34,922 bases of DNA, taken from an uncultured bacterium (lineage in GTDB: Bacteria; UBP6; UBA1177). Made by a program: the position numbers and the translations under genes. Where the stretch lies: the NCBI GenBank assembly GCA_905235605.1, contig CAJOMF010000032.1, positions 1 through 34,922 on the forward strand, written 5' to 3'. This document shows, piece by piece, positions 1 through 7,532 of the stretch (positions within the stretch are counted from its first letter, which is position 1; the number at the start of each line of letters is the position of its first letter). A model generated the notes under the pieces. The model saw nothing but the letters and a program-made list of their open reading frames with translations, did no database searches and was not told the DNA's origin.

Positions 1-553
1 GTTGCGGCATTCTTGCCATCGTGCCGTCGTCGTTGATTATCTCGATAAGCGCGCCCGCCGGTTTGAGCCCTGCGAGTTTGGCAAGATCTATCGTCGCCTC
101 GGTGTGCCCTGCCCTGACCAGGACTCCGCCGTTTCTTGCACGCAGCGGGTTGATGTGACCTGGCCTTCCCAAGTCTTCAGGACGCGTCGAATCTTCAGCC
201 AGAGCGCGGATAGTCGAAGCTCTGTCGAACATCGAAACGCCTGTCGTGCAGCCGTGACCGAGCAGGTCTACCGTGACCGTGAAAGGCGTTCCCAAAAGCG
301 AAGTGTTGTTGCTTACCTGCATTTCAAGACCGAGCGCCTTGCAGCGTTCTTCGGTAATCGTCGTGCAGAGGACTCCGCGGCCGTTTTTTATCATGAAATT
401 GACTATTTCCGGCGTGATTTTCTCAGCTGCGACGACGAAATCACCTTCGTTTTCGCGGTTCTCGTCATCAACCACGATGACGATCTTGCCGTTCCTGAAC
501 TGTTCAACAGCTCTTTCAACATTCTTTTTTATGATTTCGGAATCAATACTCAC
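1..553 (-). CDS. ribB: 3,4-dihydroxy-2-butanone 4-phosphate synthase (5' part)
   Basis: This enzyme converts ribulose 5-phosphate to formate and 3,4-dihydroxy-2-butanone 4-phosphate, the four-carbon unit of riboflavin, in the cytoplasm. The reading frame starts at a GTG (551-553) with an AAGGAGA-type ribosome site a few bases upstream, and stays open to the window edge for 184 codons. The family signature [10 protein letters not shown] lies at residues 29-38, followed by [10 protein letters not shown], a GHINPLRA segment and the HTEAT segment near the cut end. A monofunctional RibB has about 210 residues and a RibBA fusion about 400. The missing 3' end prevents choosing between them. No FMN riboswitch-like sequence was found upstream. 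Confidence 0.93.
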   Translation of the reverse strand, partial: MSIDSEIIKKNVERAVEQFRNGKIVIVVDDENRENEGDFVVAAEKITPEIVNFMIKNGRGVLCTTITEERCKALGLEMQVSNNTSLLGTPFTVTVDLLGHGCTTGVSMFDRASTIRALAEDSTRPEDLGRPGHINPLRARNGGVLVRAGHTEATIDLAKLAGLKPAGALIEIINDDGTMARMPQ

Positions 554-601
554 TTGAGATCTCCTTATACAATACTAATACGCGGGACCGAAATCCTGCT
601 T

Positions 602-652
602 AGTGCGGATTCCTACACCAACTCTGCAATATTGTCCAGTTTTAACCGCACT
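602..652 (-). promoter_or_regulatory. Leader hairpin upstream of ribB
   Basis: On the minus strand AGTGCGG (646-652) is matched by CCGCACT (602-608), giving a 7-bp stem around a 37-nt loop, about 50 bp before the ribB start. It may be part of the ribB 5' leader. It does not resemble the conserved FMN-riboswitch core. Its role is unknown. Confidence 0.25.
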
Positions 653-768
653 TTTTTATGATTTTTTCAACCTCGTAATATCGATATATCGTGATATCGA
701 GATCCCTCGAGATCATTCAAGATCCCTTGTTCCGTTGCAATCGGGATTTAGAGTTGTTGGAGCGCGGG

Positions 769-785
769 CGGCTCGCCCTCAGGTT
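769..785 (-). repeat. Recurrent 3' element, copy 1
   Basis: The plus-strand sequence CGGCTCGCCCTCAGGTT recurs with one or two mismatches at 1799-1815 and 2301-2317. Each copy sits 18-38 bp past the stop codon of a minus-strand gene, here the toxin chimera ending at 823. On the gene strand it reads AACCTG(A/C)GGGCGAGC. The similarity to copy 3 extends a further 15 bp or so (GCTCCRACAA). The rest of 554-822 holds short palindromes around 680-710 (GATATCGAGATC-type) and no credible gene. Confidence 0.6.
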
Positions 786-822
786 TTAACGTCAATAAAA
801 TGGCCAGATTATTTTGCTGAGA

Positions 823-1347
823 TTACAGAAATTTCTTTTTTCTGATAGGTTTCAAGAACTGCTTTTTCAACTCCCGTTCATTGTGAAAAATCAACTGTTC
901 CGAACGGGAAAGTTCATGGCAATCACATTTCAGTGAAAGCAACTGCAGCGTGCAAATCAAGTCGGCTGCCTGAAACAGCTTATAATCTTTCGGAAGAACC
1001 TTCCGCACATCATACTGCGAAAGTTCCATTGCAAGAACGGTGTTCAAAATACGGTTCAGCTCATGCTGTCCGTTATCATAATACAAAATCACACTTTCAA
1101 AACTTTGAAAAAAATCCTGATTACCGAGAATGAATTGAGAAATTTCCTTTGCCATTCTGCCTTCCAGTTTGAGAACATTCTCGAACTGACGCTTTTCAAA
1201 GATGAAAGTTTTGTAGTGAATATCCGATTTCATCCGGTTTACTTGTTCTGATGCCGTATTCGGCACACACAATTCAAAAGCGATGTATTCGTATATCGCC
1301 TTCAAATCGTTAAATGCTTTTTCTGAATAATTTATCTTCCAGTTCAT
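823..1347 (-). CDS. Chimeric toxin: ParE/RelE N-terminus joined to DUF3800 C-terminus
   Basis: The 174-residue product begins as a ParE/RelE-type toxin (residues 1 to about 40: YSEKAFNDLKAIYEYIA, then a CVPNTASEQVNRM stretch). At about residue 40-44 it changes to a sequence that matches, from memory, the C-terminal half of DUF3800 proteins. That part has a YYDNGQ motif at 89-94, YKLFQAADLICTL at 122-134 and a basic KKQFLKPIRKKKF tail. DUF3800 proteins usually run 220-250 residues and start with an acidic motif that is absent here. ParE proteins are about 95 residues and their catalytic half is absent. The start ATG overlaps the antitoxin stop as ATGA, so the pair is translationally coupled. 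The most likely origin is a deletion that fused two neighbouring genes in frame. Loss of function is likely but unproven. Confidence 0.7.
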   Translation of the reverse strand: MNWKINYSEKAFNDLKAIYEYIAFELCVPNTASEQVNRMKSDIHYKTFIFEKRQFENVLKLEGRMAKEISQFILGNQDFFQSFESVILYYDNGQHELNRILNTVLAMELSQYDVRKVLPKDYKLFQAADLICTLQLLSLKCDCHELSRSEQLIFHNERELKKQFLKPIRKKKFL

Positions 1348-1649
1348 AGGTCGTAAAGCCGCTTCATTTCCTCGGAAACTTGTTCTGCCGAATAGACATT
1401 GCCGGTTTCTATGTCGTTGATTCCTTTCGCGATCTCTTTGTCGAGCTCTTCCTTGCTGAGCTCACCGACAAAAAGAGGTCTTCCCTTCGCCAGCTTCAAT
1501 TCAAACGGAATTCCCCTGTGAATAATGACCTGCCTTAAAAACATGTCAACAGCATTCGACATCGGAATTCCAAGCCGGTTGAGAACCGCTTCCGCCTGAA
1601 CTTTGATTTCCGGCTCGATTCTCGCAAAAACATTTGAAGTTCTTCCCAT
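1344..1649 (-). CDS. RelB/DinJ-family antitoxin
   Basis: This is a 101-residue antitoxin of the RelB/DinJ ribbon-helix-helix type. MGRTSNVFARIEPEIKVQAE is followed by the conserved helix LGIPMSNAVDMFLRQVI and RGIPFEL, and then by an acidic C-terminal tail that normally wraps the toxin. The start at 1649 has a GGAGG ribosome site 8 bases away. An upstream in-frame start nine codons earlier would bury that site and was not used. It lies directly upstream of, and overlaps by 4 bp, the toxin gene, which is the normal order. A perfect 13-bp palindrome 37 bp upstream is a plausible autoregulatory operator. With the toxin partner chimeric, the antitoxin may now be an orphan. Confidence 0.85.
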   Translation of the reverse strand: MGRTSNVFARIEPEIKVQAEAVLNRLGIPMSNAVDMFLRQVIIHRGIPFELKLAKGRPLFVGELSKEELDKEIAKGINDIETGNVYSAEQVSEEMKRLYDL

Positions 1650-1685
1650 TGCATCACCTCCGCAACCAAAACGCAATCTAAAAGT

Positions 1686-1698
1686 AAGCTATTAGCTT
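1686..1698. promoter_or_regulatory. Candidate antitoxin operator
   Basis: AAGCTATTAGCTT is a perfect inverted repeat (6-bp arms, 1-bp centre) upstream of the antitoxin start. On the minus strand it lies between a TTGGCT and a TACTTT hexamer spaced 17 bp apart, so a bound repressor would cover the promoter. RelB/DinJ proteins are known to bind such palindromes. The assignment is inference. Confidence 0.45.
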
Positions 1699-1713
1699 GC
1701 AAAAGCCAAGCAG

Positions 1714-1740
1714 TTTTTCGATTTTTATTTCATCCGTTTT
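1714..1740 (-). repeat. 27-bp direct repeat, copy 1
   Basis: A 27-bp stretch (TTTTTCGATTTTTATTTCAT and seven more bases, plus strand) is identical to 2144-2170. Both copies lie between a recurrent 3' element and the promoter zone of a minus-strand gene, here the antitoxin. Confidence 0.7.
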
Positions 1741-1744
1741 CTCT

Positions 1745-1770
1745 GTAGAGACGTCATACCATGGCGTCTC
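1745..1770. repeat. Dispersed palindromic element, copy 1
   Basis: GTAGAGACGTCATACC followed by ATGGCGTCTC forms a hairpin-capable palindrome (AGACGTCAT against ATGGCGTCT). A copy matching at 22 of 26 positions lies inverted at 11063-11088, so the pair brackets the hsd/ORF6N block. Confidence 0.55.
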
Positions 1771-1798
1771 CGTGCCGTGGTGCGTCTCATTATGAGGT

Positions 1799-1815
1799 CC
1801 GCTCGCCCGCAGGTT
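1799..1815 (-). repeat. Recurrent 3' element, copy 2
   Basis: CCGCTCGCCCGCAGGTT on the plus strand, 18 bp past the stop of the orphan ORF at 1833. It matches copy 3 (2301-2317) at 16 of 17 positions. Confidence 0.6.
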
Positions 1816-1828
1816 TTCAGTGATTTCT

Positions 1829-1849
1829 AAGGTCACAATTTGTGACCTT
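1829..1849. repeat. Perfect palindrome related to the one in the ORF6N gene
   Basis: AAGGTCACAA-T-TTGTGACCTT is a perfect inverted repeat with 10-bp arms that overlaps the stop codon of the orphan ORF. Its inner 17 bp, GGTCACAA-N-TTGTGACC, are the same as the core of the palindrome inside the ORF6N gene at 10358-10390. Confidence 0.7.
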
Positions 1850-2060
1850 GAACAGATTTCTGAATAAATTCGAGAGCTTTTTCTTCTAAAAGCAGAAAAT
1901 CGTTGCAGCGTTCAGCAAGAGGTGTGGATTCGCCTTTCTCTATTTTATATTCATAAAGTTTTCCGGCATTTTCACATATTTTATCTTCGATGGATGTATA
2001 AAAAAAAGCGACCCAATTTCTTGAGCCGCCTTGCACGTTTACATTCTTGATTAAGACCAA
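1833..2060 (-). CDS. Orphan small ORF, possible gene remnant
   Basis: This 75-codon frame opens at a TTG with no clear ribosome site and is preceded in frame by a stop at 2067-2069. I do not recognise the product. Its middle part (GGSRNWVAFFYTSIEDKI, then KLYEYKIEKGESTPLAERC) has the composition of a real globular protein rather than random translation. A strong promoter lies about 50 bp upstream, a shared palindrome overlaps its stop, and a recurrent 3' element follows. It could be a small accessory gene with a non-AUG start, or the 3' fragment of a larger gene whose front was lost. Confidence 0.35.
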   Translation of the reverse strand: MVLIKNVNVQGGSRNWVAFFYTSIEDKICENAGKLYEYKIEKGESTPLAERCNDFLLLEEKALEFIQKSVQGHKL

Positions 2061-2111
2061 GAGTAGTCACGTATACATACTCTTCAGGGTAGAGCGTTAC
2101 CACTGTGCGGA

Positions 2112-2139
2112 ATATTAGTCACTTATTTTAGAAAGTCAA
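2112..2139 (-). promoter_or_regulatory. Sigma70-type promoter before the orphan ORF
   Basis: On the minus strand TTGACT (2134-2139) and TAATAT (2112-2117) are separated by 16 bp. The transcript would start about 45 nt before the ORF at 2060. An inverted repeat, AAGAGTA/TACTCTT (2059-2084), lies in the leader. The -35 region, with its AAAGTCAAATTATTTTT context, is repeated at 10054-10070. Confidence 0.55.
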
Positions 2140-2143
2140 ATTA

Positions 2144-2170
2144 TTTTTCGATTTTTATTTCATCCGTTTT
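2144..2170 (-). repeat. 27-bp direct repeat, copy 2
   Basis: Identical over 27 bp to 1714-1740. On its left it continues into AAAGTCAAATTATTTTT (2132-2148), which recurs perfectly at 10054-10070. Confidence 0.7.
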
Positions 2171-2193
2171 TGCCGGAGCACGCCTGTCCCGCT

Positions 2194-2252
2194 CGTCATT
2201 CTGAGCGTGAGCGAAGAATCTCCGAGATCTTTCACATTCGTTCAAGATGACG
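2194..2252. repeat. REP-like palindromic repeat
   Basis: A segment of about 59 bp has imperfect terminal inverted repeats, CGTCATTCTGA at the left and TCAAGATGACG at the right (9 of 11 match), with GAGCGAAGAATCTC-type sequence inside. Elements with this GTCATTCTGAGCG...GAAGAATCT layout are a familiar class of dispersed extragenic repeat in many bacterial genomes. The stretch 2061-2347 contains only this, the other repeats and the promoter, and no gene. Confidence 0.5.
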
Positions 2253-2300
2253 AGGGCGTGTGTGGTCTTAAAATTCAGGCAGTTTTGTCGGAGCCCGTTG

Positions 2301-2317
2301 CGGCTCGCCCGCAGGTT
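2301..2317 (-). repeat. Recurrent 3' element, copy 3
   Basis: CGGCTCGCCCGCAGGTT on the plus strand, 31 bp past the hsdR stop. On the gene strand the flank GAGCCGCAACGGGCTC can fold as a short hairpin, and similarity to copy 1 extends through GCTCCGACAA. Confidence 0.6.
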
Positions 2318-2347
2318 CTTGAGGTTCAGCTTTCGCCGGATTTGATT

Positions 2348-5300
2348 TTACCCGGCTTGCAGCCAGCCGTATCCTTGAACAGACATATCAATGAAATGAT
2401 TCATCAGAAGATCGATTTTTGCAGAAAAAGTCTCTTTATCATAAGAAAGCGGCAGATCAGCATTCAGAGATGTTTCGATTGCTGTTTTCACTTTTGCTCT
2501 CGGCTGGTCATCCTTATACCAGTCAACAACCATAAGTTCCGATTTTTCAGAACTGAGTTTTTTGAAAAGATTCTTTGCAGACAGTTTGACTTTCTGTTCT
2601 TCATCCTTTGTCAGCTTTTTTCCGGCAATCAGCATGTCGAATATTTCCAATTCTTCATCTGAGAGACCTTCTGCATCCGCACGCTTGTCTTCAGCTTTCA
2701 ATTCTTCAATGAGTTTTACCAGCTGATCGTAATAATCTTCATTTTCCGAACCGCCTGAATTGTAGCGGTCGATAATGTTTTTGAAGCGTTCCGAAAATTT
2801 ATGTCTTGTGCAGTTTTTAGTTAACATCTGCTGCAAGGTCTGTTCGATAAAGGCTTTAAGATCGTCAACCTCAACTGCTTTATATTGTGCGATATGAATT
2901 TCATTTTTCAGAGTTTCAATATCTATTTTTGAAAGATCGATAACTTTGCCCTGATGAATCACAAAACCCGGATCGTTTTCCTCTGCTTTCTCTGAGATAA
3001 CGCTGTTATCGAGGACCTGTGCCATGCGCAGACGCGCTCTGTTGATCTTTTCATCATCTATTGTGTTGCAGAGTAAACCGTATAAATATGCCAGCGGCGA
3101 AAATTTATTATTATTCCAGTTTTTCTCGAAAATTTCGGGACGCGATGCCTCATAAAAATTCATAAGTTTATTCAAAATAACTTTAAATTTATCTTTGCTC
3201 TCGTCGTTTGAAACAACGATATTGTATGCATCACGCAGTTTGTCCAGCCGGTCAAGCGTTGATGTGTCATCAACAATTAAACCGATATCAATGCCCAAAC
3301 TGAGCAAGAATTCATCTGCTTCCTGAACGGTACTGTCAATCAGAGTAATAAGTTTATCTATATTTTTTACCGGGAATTCTGTTCCGTCGTCTCCTCCAGC
3401 ATATTCGGCCAAGGCTCTTTTCATGTATTTGAAAACATTGACATAATCGACAATTATGCCGCAAGGTTTGTCAGGATATACGCGGTTGGCGCGAGCTATA
3501 GCCTGCATCAGAGCATGATTTTTCATCGGCTTGTCTAAATACAGCGTTGAAAGGTTCTCTACGTCAAATCCTGTGAGCCACATTGCACATACAAAAACCA
3601 GTTGCAAAGGATCTTCCGGGTCTTTGAAACGGTCTTCGATATCAAGCCCTTCGGGTGTAACCGCTTTCATCTTCTGTCGATGCATTGAGATATCGAGTCC
3701 CTGTTTTCGGAATTTCTCGTTTTCGTCATCCTCTTCAGAAACGATGACAGCCATTTCGACTTTATTCATATAGTCCAGCTTTCGGGTCAGTTCATCACGT
3801 TTTTCTTTTGTTTCAGCTGTATTGCGCTCCTGCACTATTTTCTGTTTCTCAATCGCCCAATAGTGTTGAACTTTGTCAAACATCTTTACTGTTGTGTATT
3901 TATCGACAGAAACAACCATACCTTTACCCAAAAAGCCTCTGCTGTGAAAATGATGCGCTATATCCTGAGCAATTTTGTCGATACGGTCTTCACGTTTGAT
4001 AACTTCCAAAATGCGGGATGAGGAATTTTCAAGCAGACGCGCTTCATCTTTATTAAGTTCTGCTTCTTCAATTATATCTAAGACATCATCATCCAAAAAA
4101 TCGTTTTCCAGTCCTACTTCCGGCACTCTGCGCGAATAGAACAAAGGCACTGTAGAGCCGTCTTCTACCGACTGGGTAAAATTATACTCTGAAACATAGT
4201 TGCCGAACCACTGATTAGTCAGGCGTTTGCTGCCTAAAAGCGGTGTTCCTGTAAAAGCAATATAGTTTGCGTTAGGCAATGCCGTGCGCATATTTTCCGC
4301 AAGATCCTTATATTGCGTGCGGTGCGCCTCGTCTACCAGCACGATGATGTCATCACGCGTGGAAAGCACCGGATATTTTTTATTTTTGTCGCAATGGAAT
4401 TTGTGAATCAGCGTAAACACAAAAGGCTTGTCGTTTTGCAGATAATTCTGAAGCTGCTCGCCGTTTTTCGGCTGGCACTCATCTTTTATTCCAATCACCT
4501 CTGTTTTCACGAAATTTTTATGAATCTGATTATCAAGATCCACGCGGTCTGTAATTATGAGAAATGTAAAATTGCCTTGAATTTTGCGGCGTACTTTCCG
4601 CGTGAAAAAGACCATCGAATATGATTTTCCCGACCCCTGAGTATGCCAGAAAACACCTAATTTTCCTTTAAGTTCCTCTCTGTTCTTGACAGATTCCATC
4701 AGGTTGTTCACGCCGAAATACTGGTGGTTTTTGGCTATGATTTTATTTTTCTGATTGCGGAACATAATAAAGTTTTCTATGTAATCGACAAGTCTTTCTT
4801 TCCTCAAAAGACCTTCTACAAAATATTTCACTGAGCTTTCGCCGATCGTATTTGCATTTTTTATGGCTTTTCTGTCCGGATGTTCCTTTTCGGAATCAAT
4901 TTTCAGCCACTCAAAGAAGTGGTTGTATGTAGCGTTGAACGCGCCGAGCCGCGTTTCAAGCCCGTTGGAAAGCACGCAAATCTGGTTGAATGCAAAAAGG
5001 TTCGGAATATCTGTCAGATATTTTTTCAGATTTTCGCGATAGGCCTCTTCAACTTTCCTAATGCTGTTTTTCAACTCTATAAAAACCATCGGAAGACCGT
5101 TGATGAAAATCAGCACATCCGGTCTGCGCCAGTAAATGCGACCTTGAATCCACATCTGCGAAACTGCTGTGAAAGTGTTGTTTTCAGGATTTTCATAATC
5201 TACGAGCTTAACGAAATCGAAATCTTCCTTGCCGTTGCGCCGGAGAGTTATTTTGATTCCGTTCCGGATCTGGTTGTAATACTTGTAGTTTGTGGCAGTC

Positions 5301-5569
5301 ATATCCGTTGCGCTGAAATCACGACACAAATCCTTAAAGATTTCAACAAGTTTGTCTTCCGGCATATTGGGATTCAGGCGAGTCAAATTTTCACGCAGTA
5401 TTTCAGGGAGAACACACTGCTTTTTATTTTTGCGACCTGTGCCGTCAGGCAGAACTTCACGTTTGTCCGGTGAAGGATCGCAGTGCACGATGTTATAATT
5501 GAAAGGCTCTACTTCCAGCTTTTCCAGTATTGCTTGTTCGATATCGTCTTCGGATATGAAGTTAGGCAT
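2348..5569 (-). CDS. hsdR: Type I restriction enzyme, endonuclease/translocase subunit HsdR
   Basis: HsdR is the DNA translocating and cleaving subunit that joins the HsdM/HsdS methylase to form the type I restriction complex. The 1073-residue product has the normal family length. The PD-(D/E)xK nuclease motif is visible as D151 in RRPDVLIF and E165-x-K167 in FIELKNS. The superfamily 2 motor follows: Walker A QGSGKS at 311-316, DEAH at 413-416, FTGTP at 439-443, and a motif VI-like QAIARANRVYPDKP further on. The C-terminal third is the helical region that contacts the methylase. The ATG has an AAGGAGG ribosome site. It is the last gene of the minus-strand order hsdM-hsdS-cyclase-like-hsdR, 45 bp after the cyclase-like gene. 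No truncation is seen, so restriction should be active. Confidence 0.97.
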   Translation of the reverse strand: MPNFISEDDIEQAILEKLEVEPFNYNIVHCDPSPDKREVLPDGTGRKNKKQCVLPEILRENLTRLNPNMPEDKLVEIFKDLCRDFSATDMTATNYKYYNQIRNGIKITLRRNGKEDFDFVKLVDYENPENNTFTAVSQMWIQGRIYWRRPDVLIFINGLPMVFIELKNSIRKVEEAYRENLKKYLTDIPNLFAFNQICVLSNGLETRLGAFNATYNHFFEWLKIDSEKEHPDRKAIKNANTIGESSVKYFVEGLLRKERLVDYIENFIMFRNQKNKIIAKNHQYFGVNNLMESVKNREELKGKLGVFWHTQGSGKSYSMVFFTRKVRRKIQGNFTFLIITDRVDLDNQIHKNFVKTEVIGIKDECQPKNGEQLQNYLQNDKPFVFTLIHKFHCDKNKKYPVLSTRDDIIVLVDEAHRTQYKDLAENMRTALPNANYIAFTGTPLLGSKRLTNQWFGNYVSEYNFTQSVEDGSTVPLFYSRRVPEVGLENDFLDDDVLDIIEEAELNKDEARLLENSSSRILEVIKREDRIDKIAQDIAHHFHSRGFLGKGMVVSVDKYTTVKMFDKVQHYWAIEKQKIVQERNTAETKEKRDELTRKLDYMNKVEMAVIVSEEDDENEKFRKQGLDISMHRQKMKAVTPEGLDIEDRFKDPEDPLQLVFVCAMWLTGFDVENLSTLYLDKPMKNHALMQAIARANRVYPDKPCGIIVDYVNVFKYMKRALAEYAGGDDGTEFPVKNIDKLITLIDSTVQEADEFLLSLGIDIGLIVDDTSTLDRLDKLRDAYNIVVSNDESKDKFKVILNKLMNFYEASRPEIFEKNWNNNKFSPLAYLYGLLCNTIDDEKINRARLRMAQVLDNSVISEKAEENDPGFVIHQGKVIDLSKIDIETLKNEIHIAQYKAVEVDDLKAFIEQTLQQMLTKNCTRHKFSERFKNIIDRYNSGGSENEDYYDQLVKLIEELKAEDKRADAEGLSDEELEIFDMLIAGKKLTKDEEQKVKLSAKNLFKKLSSEKSELMVVDWYKDDQPRAKVKTAIETSLNADLPLSYDKETFSAKIDLLMNHFIDMSVQGYGWLQAG

Positions 5570-5614
5570 TGTGCGGCCTCCTTAATAGCATCGACACTTA
5601 ACAAAATCAAACAT

Positions 5615-6409
5615 TTAGTACTCATCACCGTTTTTTATAGGTATTCCTTGGTAGGGATTATGATCTGCGATATAAAGGCGTCTATACGGAATAGGCACTA
5701 TATAATCATTGAAATATGCGATCCGGTTTTCCCTCATTGCTTTTGCAAATGATAAAGTATTCTCAATTTTCCTTTCAACGGACTCATCATTTTCTTTGTT
5801 CTGAAATAATGCTTTTATTCCATGCTCAGATATGATGTTGGCACGCCAATTAATCACTTTTTGATCATCTGCCATGTTGTTTTTAAGTGGAACAGGGTAG
5901 ATTGGCATTAATATGTTTAATAGCTCACTAAGTATATCTTTACCTTCAAAAACTGCATGATATCTTTCAATGGCAGATTTGTCGACAACTGCTCCCATCC
6001 AATCCTGTTTGTTTTCCCATATAGCGGCTTTAACAATTGATTCACCAATAAAGATGCCTTTGCTCTGTTCTACATATACATCACCATATGTAATTGCCCC
6101 TCTCAACGGAAACTTCATTGCAAAAGCAATTTGCATCATACGCCATGCATAAGTAAACAAATCCACAAACCCTTGCTCAGTATCTTCGTTGGCTATAAGA
6201 AAGATAGAGTCTGAAAAAATGAACCGCTTACATGTTTCCTTTCGAACAATCTTGGACGTGCTTTCGTCTAACATATAATTTTCAGTATTAGAAATCAGCT
6301 TTGAATATGAATCAGCTAATTCATCAATGGTCAATGTTGCGACTTTCTCCTTAAAACCAAGGATATCAAAGAAAGCAATTGCACGTTTCCCTTTTATTTC
6401 AGGCCCCAT
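5615..6409 (-). CDS. Class III nucleotide-cyclase-like protein inside the hsd operon
   Basis: The 264-residue protein carries features of the class III nucleotidyl cyclase fold. There is an IAFFDILGFKEKV strand with D15 at the usual first metal site, a second acidic hairpin FIFSDSIFLI with D67, and LRGAITYGDVYVE (102-114) followed by IFIGESIVKAA. This FFDILGF / FSDS / RGAI-G pattern is known to me from uncharacterised proteins of phage and defence regions. The catalytic activity and base preference cannot be read here. The start overlaps the end of hsdS by 16 bp and has its own GGAGG ribosome site, so it is translationally coupled to the specificity gene. It precedes hsdR by 45 bp. It has no membrane segment or signal peptide, and no effector domain is fused. 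It could make a cyclic-nucleotide signal, or be a degenerate nucleotide-binding regulator of restriction. Confidence 0.6.
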   Translation of the reverse strand: MGPEIKGKRAIAFFDILGFKEKVATLTIDELADSYSKLISNTENYMLDESTSKIVRKETCKRFIFSDSIFLIANEDTEQGFVDLFTYAWRMMQIAFAMKFPLRGAITYGDVYVEQSKGIFIGESIVKAAIWENKQDWMGAVVDKSAIERYHAVFEGKDILSELLNILMPIYPVPLKNNMADDQKVINWRANIISEHGIKALFQNKENDESVERKIENTLSFAKAMRENRIAYFNDYIVPIPYRRLYIADHNPYQGIPIKNGDEY

Positions 6410-7530
6410 CTTATAACCTCCAATTTTCCACTCATCAGCCTTGGCAAAAGCAAGTCGCGCTGCTTGGTAAGATTGTTGTTCTGTTCTCTCAGTTTATCCA
6501 TTTTATTCCAAATAGATTTTTCTACTTCATCAAATTGCTTAACAATTTTCATCGGAGGCAAAAGGATTCTTTTTCGGCTTACCATCGGAACAGTTATTTG
6601 TTGCTGAGAAGTACCATTTGCGACAACCGAATCATTTTTAAAGTAATAATACAAATATAGGGGGGTAATTACTTTCATATCTGGTATAATTGCAATCAAA
6701 CGGACGATAGGAACATAGGGAATTCGACGTAAGCATACATAACCAACAGTTCCCCTTGCAGATACTGTAATACTCTCGCCAGTTATAACAGGTTTGTCTG
6801 TAAACCCATATAATCCTTCATTATCTATCCCATTTGAAAAGATCGGAGTGGATATTCCCTCAATCTGACATAAGGAAAAAACTTTTGGTCGATCACCGCC
6901 AGCTTTAATAAGAGAAATGCTGTCAACTTTCTCAATCCTCCACCCCTTCGGAATCCCATTTTCAAATTCTGTGGTCTGATATCCCGGGAAGCGAAAACGC
7001 ACAAACCATTCTTTGTACAGATTTTCTGCCATCTGCTCCAAGATTTTGATCCGCTTGTTGTTGATCTCGATCAGGTTGTCGTAGTTAGATAGGATTGAAA
7101 CTATTTTTTGTTGCTGTTCCTTATCAAAATTTGGAACCAGATACTTCATAATTGCACTTGGGGTGCCTCGAGGCATCTTTGTACCTTTTGAAGTCACAGT
7201 ATCATAATTAAAGAAATTATTATCAGACAAAACATAATAAAGAAACTCTGGATAAATATTGGACTTTGCTTTTATAACCAAAACATCATTGGAACAACCA
7301 CCTTCACGGTTGGCAATCCATATTTTTTTAAAATACGGACGAATATTTGATAAAAGGATATCTTTTGGCAAATATTTTGAGACCGTTTTTGTATCTGGCA
7401 AAGATTCAACCAAGGTAATTCCAGCACGATCCGGCAGCATATTATCTGTGGTTATATAAGTTTCAAAATCGATTTGTTTTGTACGAGAACTTCTATATTC
7501 TGCACAATCGGACAACTTTAGATATTCCAT
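6394..7530 (-). CDS. hsdS: Type I restriction enzyme, specificity subunit HsdS
   Basis: HsdS reads the bipartite DNA target for both methylation and restriction. The 378-residue product has the expected two-repeat plan. Target-recognition domain 1 spans roughly residues 1-135. The first conserved helical spacer is about 136-180 (IVSILSNYDNLIEINNKRIK, then LEQMAENLYKEWFVRFRFPG). The second recognition domain starts with GIPKGWRIEKV near 192. The second spacer (EVEKSIWNKMDKLREQ, then QRDLLLPRLMSGKLEV) closes the protein. It starts 2 bp after the hsdM stop. The recognition sequence cannot be predicted by eye. The gene looks more AT-rich than hsdM, which is common because HsdS alleles are exchanged. 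Confidence 0.95.
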   Translation of the reverse strand: MEYLKLSDCAEYRSSRTKQIDFETYITTDNMLPDRAGITLVESLPDTKTVSKYLPKDILLSNIRPYFKKIWIANREGGCSNDVLVIKAKSNIYPEFLYYVLSDNNFFNYDTVTSKGTKMPRGTPSAIMKYLVPNFDKEQQQKIVSILSNYDNLIEINNKRIKILEQMAENLYKEWFVRFRFPGYQTTEFENGIPKGWRIEKVDSISLIKAGGDRPKVFSLCQIEGISTPIFSNGIDNEGLYGFTDKPVITGESITVSARGTVGYVCLRRIPYVPIVRLIAIIPDMKVITPLYLYYYFKNDSVVANGTSQQQITVPMVSRKRILLPPMKIVKQFDEVEKSIWNKMDKLREQNNNLTKQRDLLLPRLMSGKLEVIRWGLK

Positions 7531-7532
7531 CC

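Noticed and set aside
554-700. FMN riboswitch before ribB
   Set aside because: None of the conserved RFN-element blocks (such as AGGGGCNNNG) are visible on the minus strand. Only a long-loop hairpin is seen.
680-722. Second copy of the REP-like element at 2194-2252
   Set aside because: Only short GAGATC and TTCAAGAT pieces are shared. Terminal repeats do not align, so it is not called a copy.
769-2317. Recurrent 3' element as an integron attC site
   Set aside because: No GTTRRRY/RYYYAAC core pair at proper spacing and no IntI gene in the window. The Xer gene is a housekeeping type.
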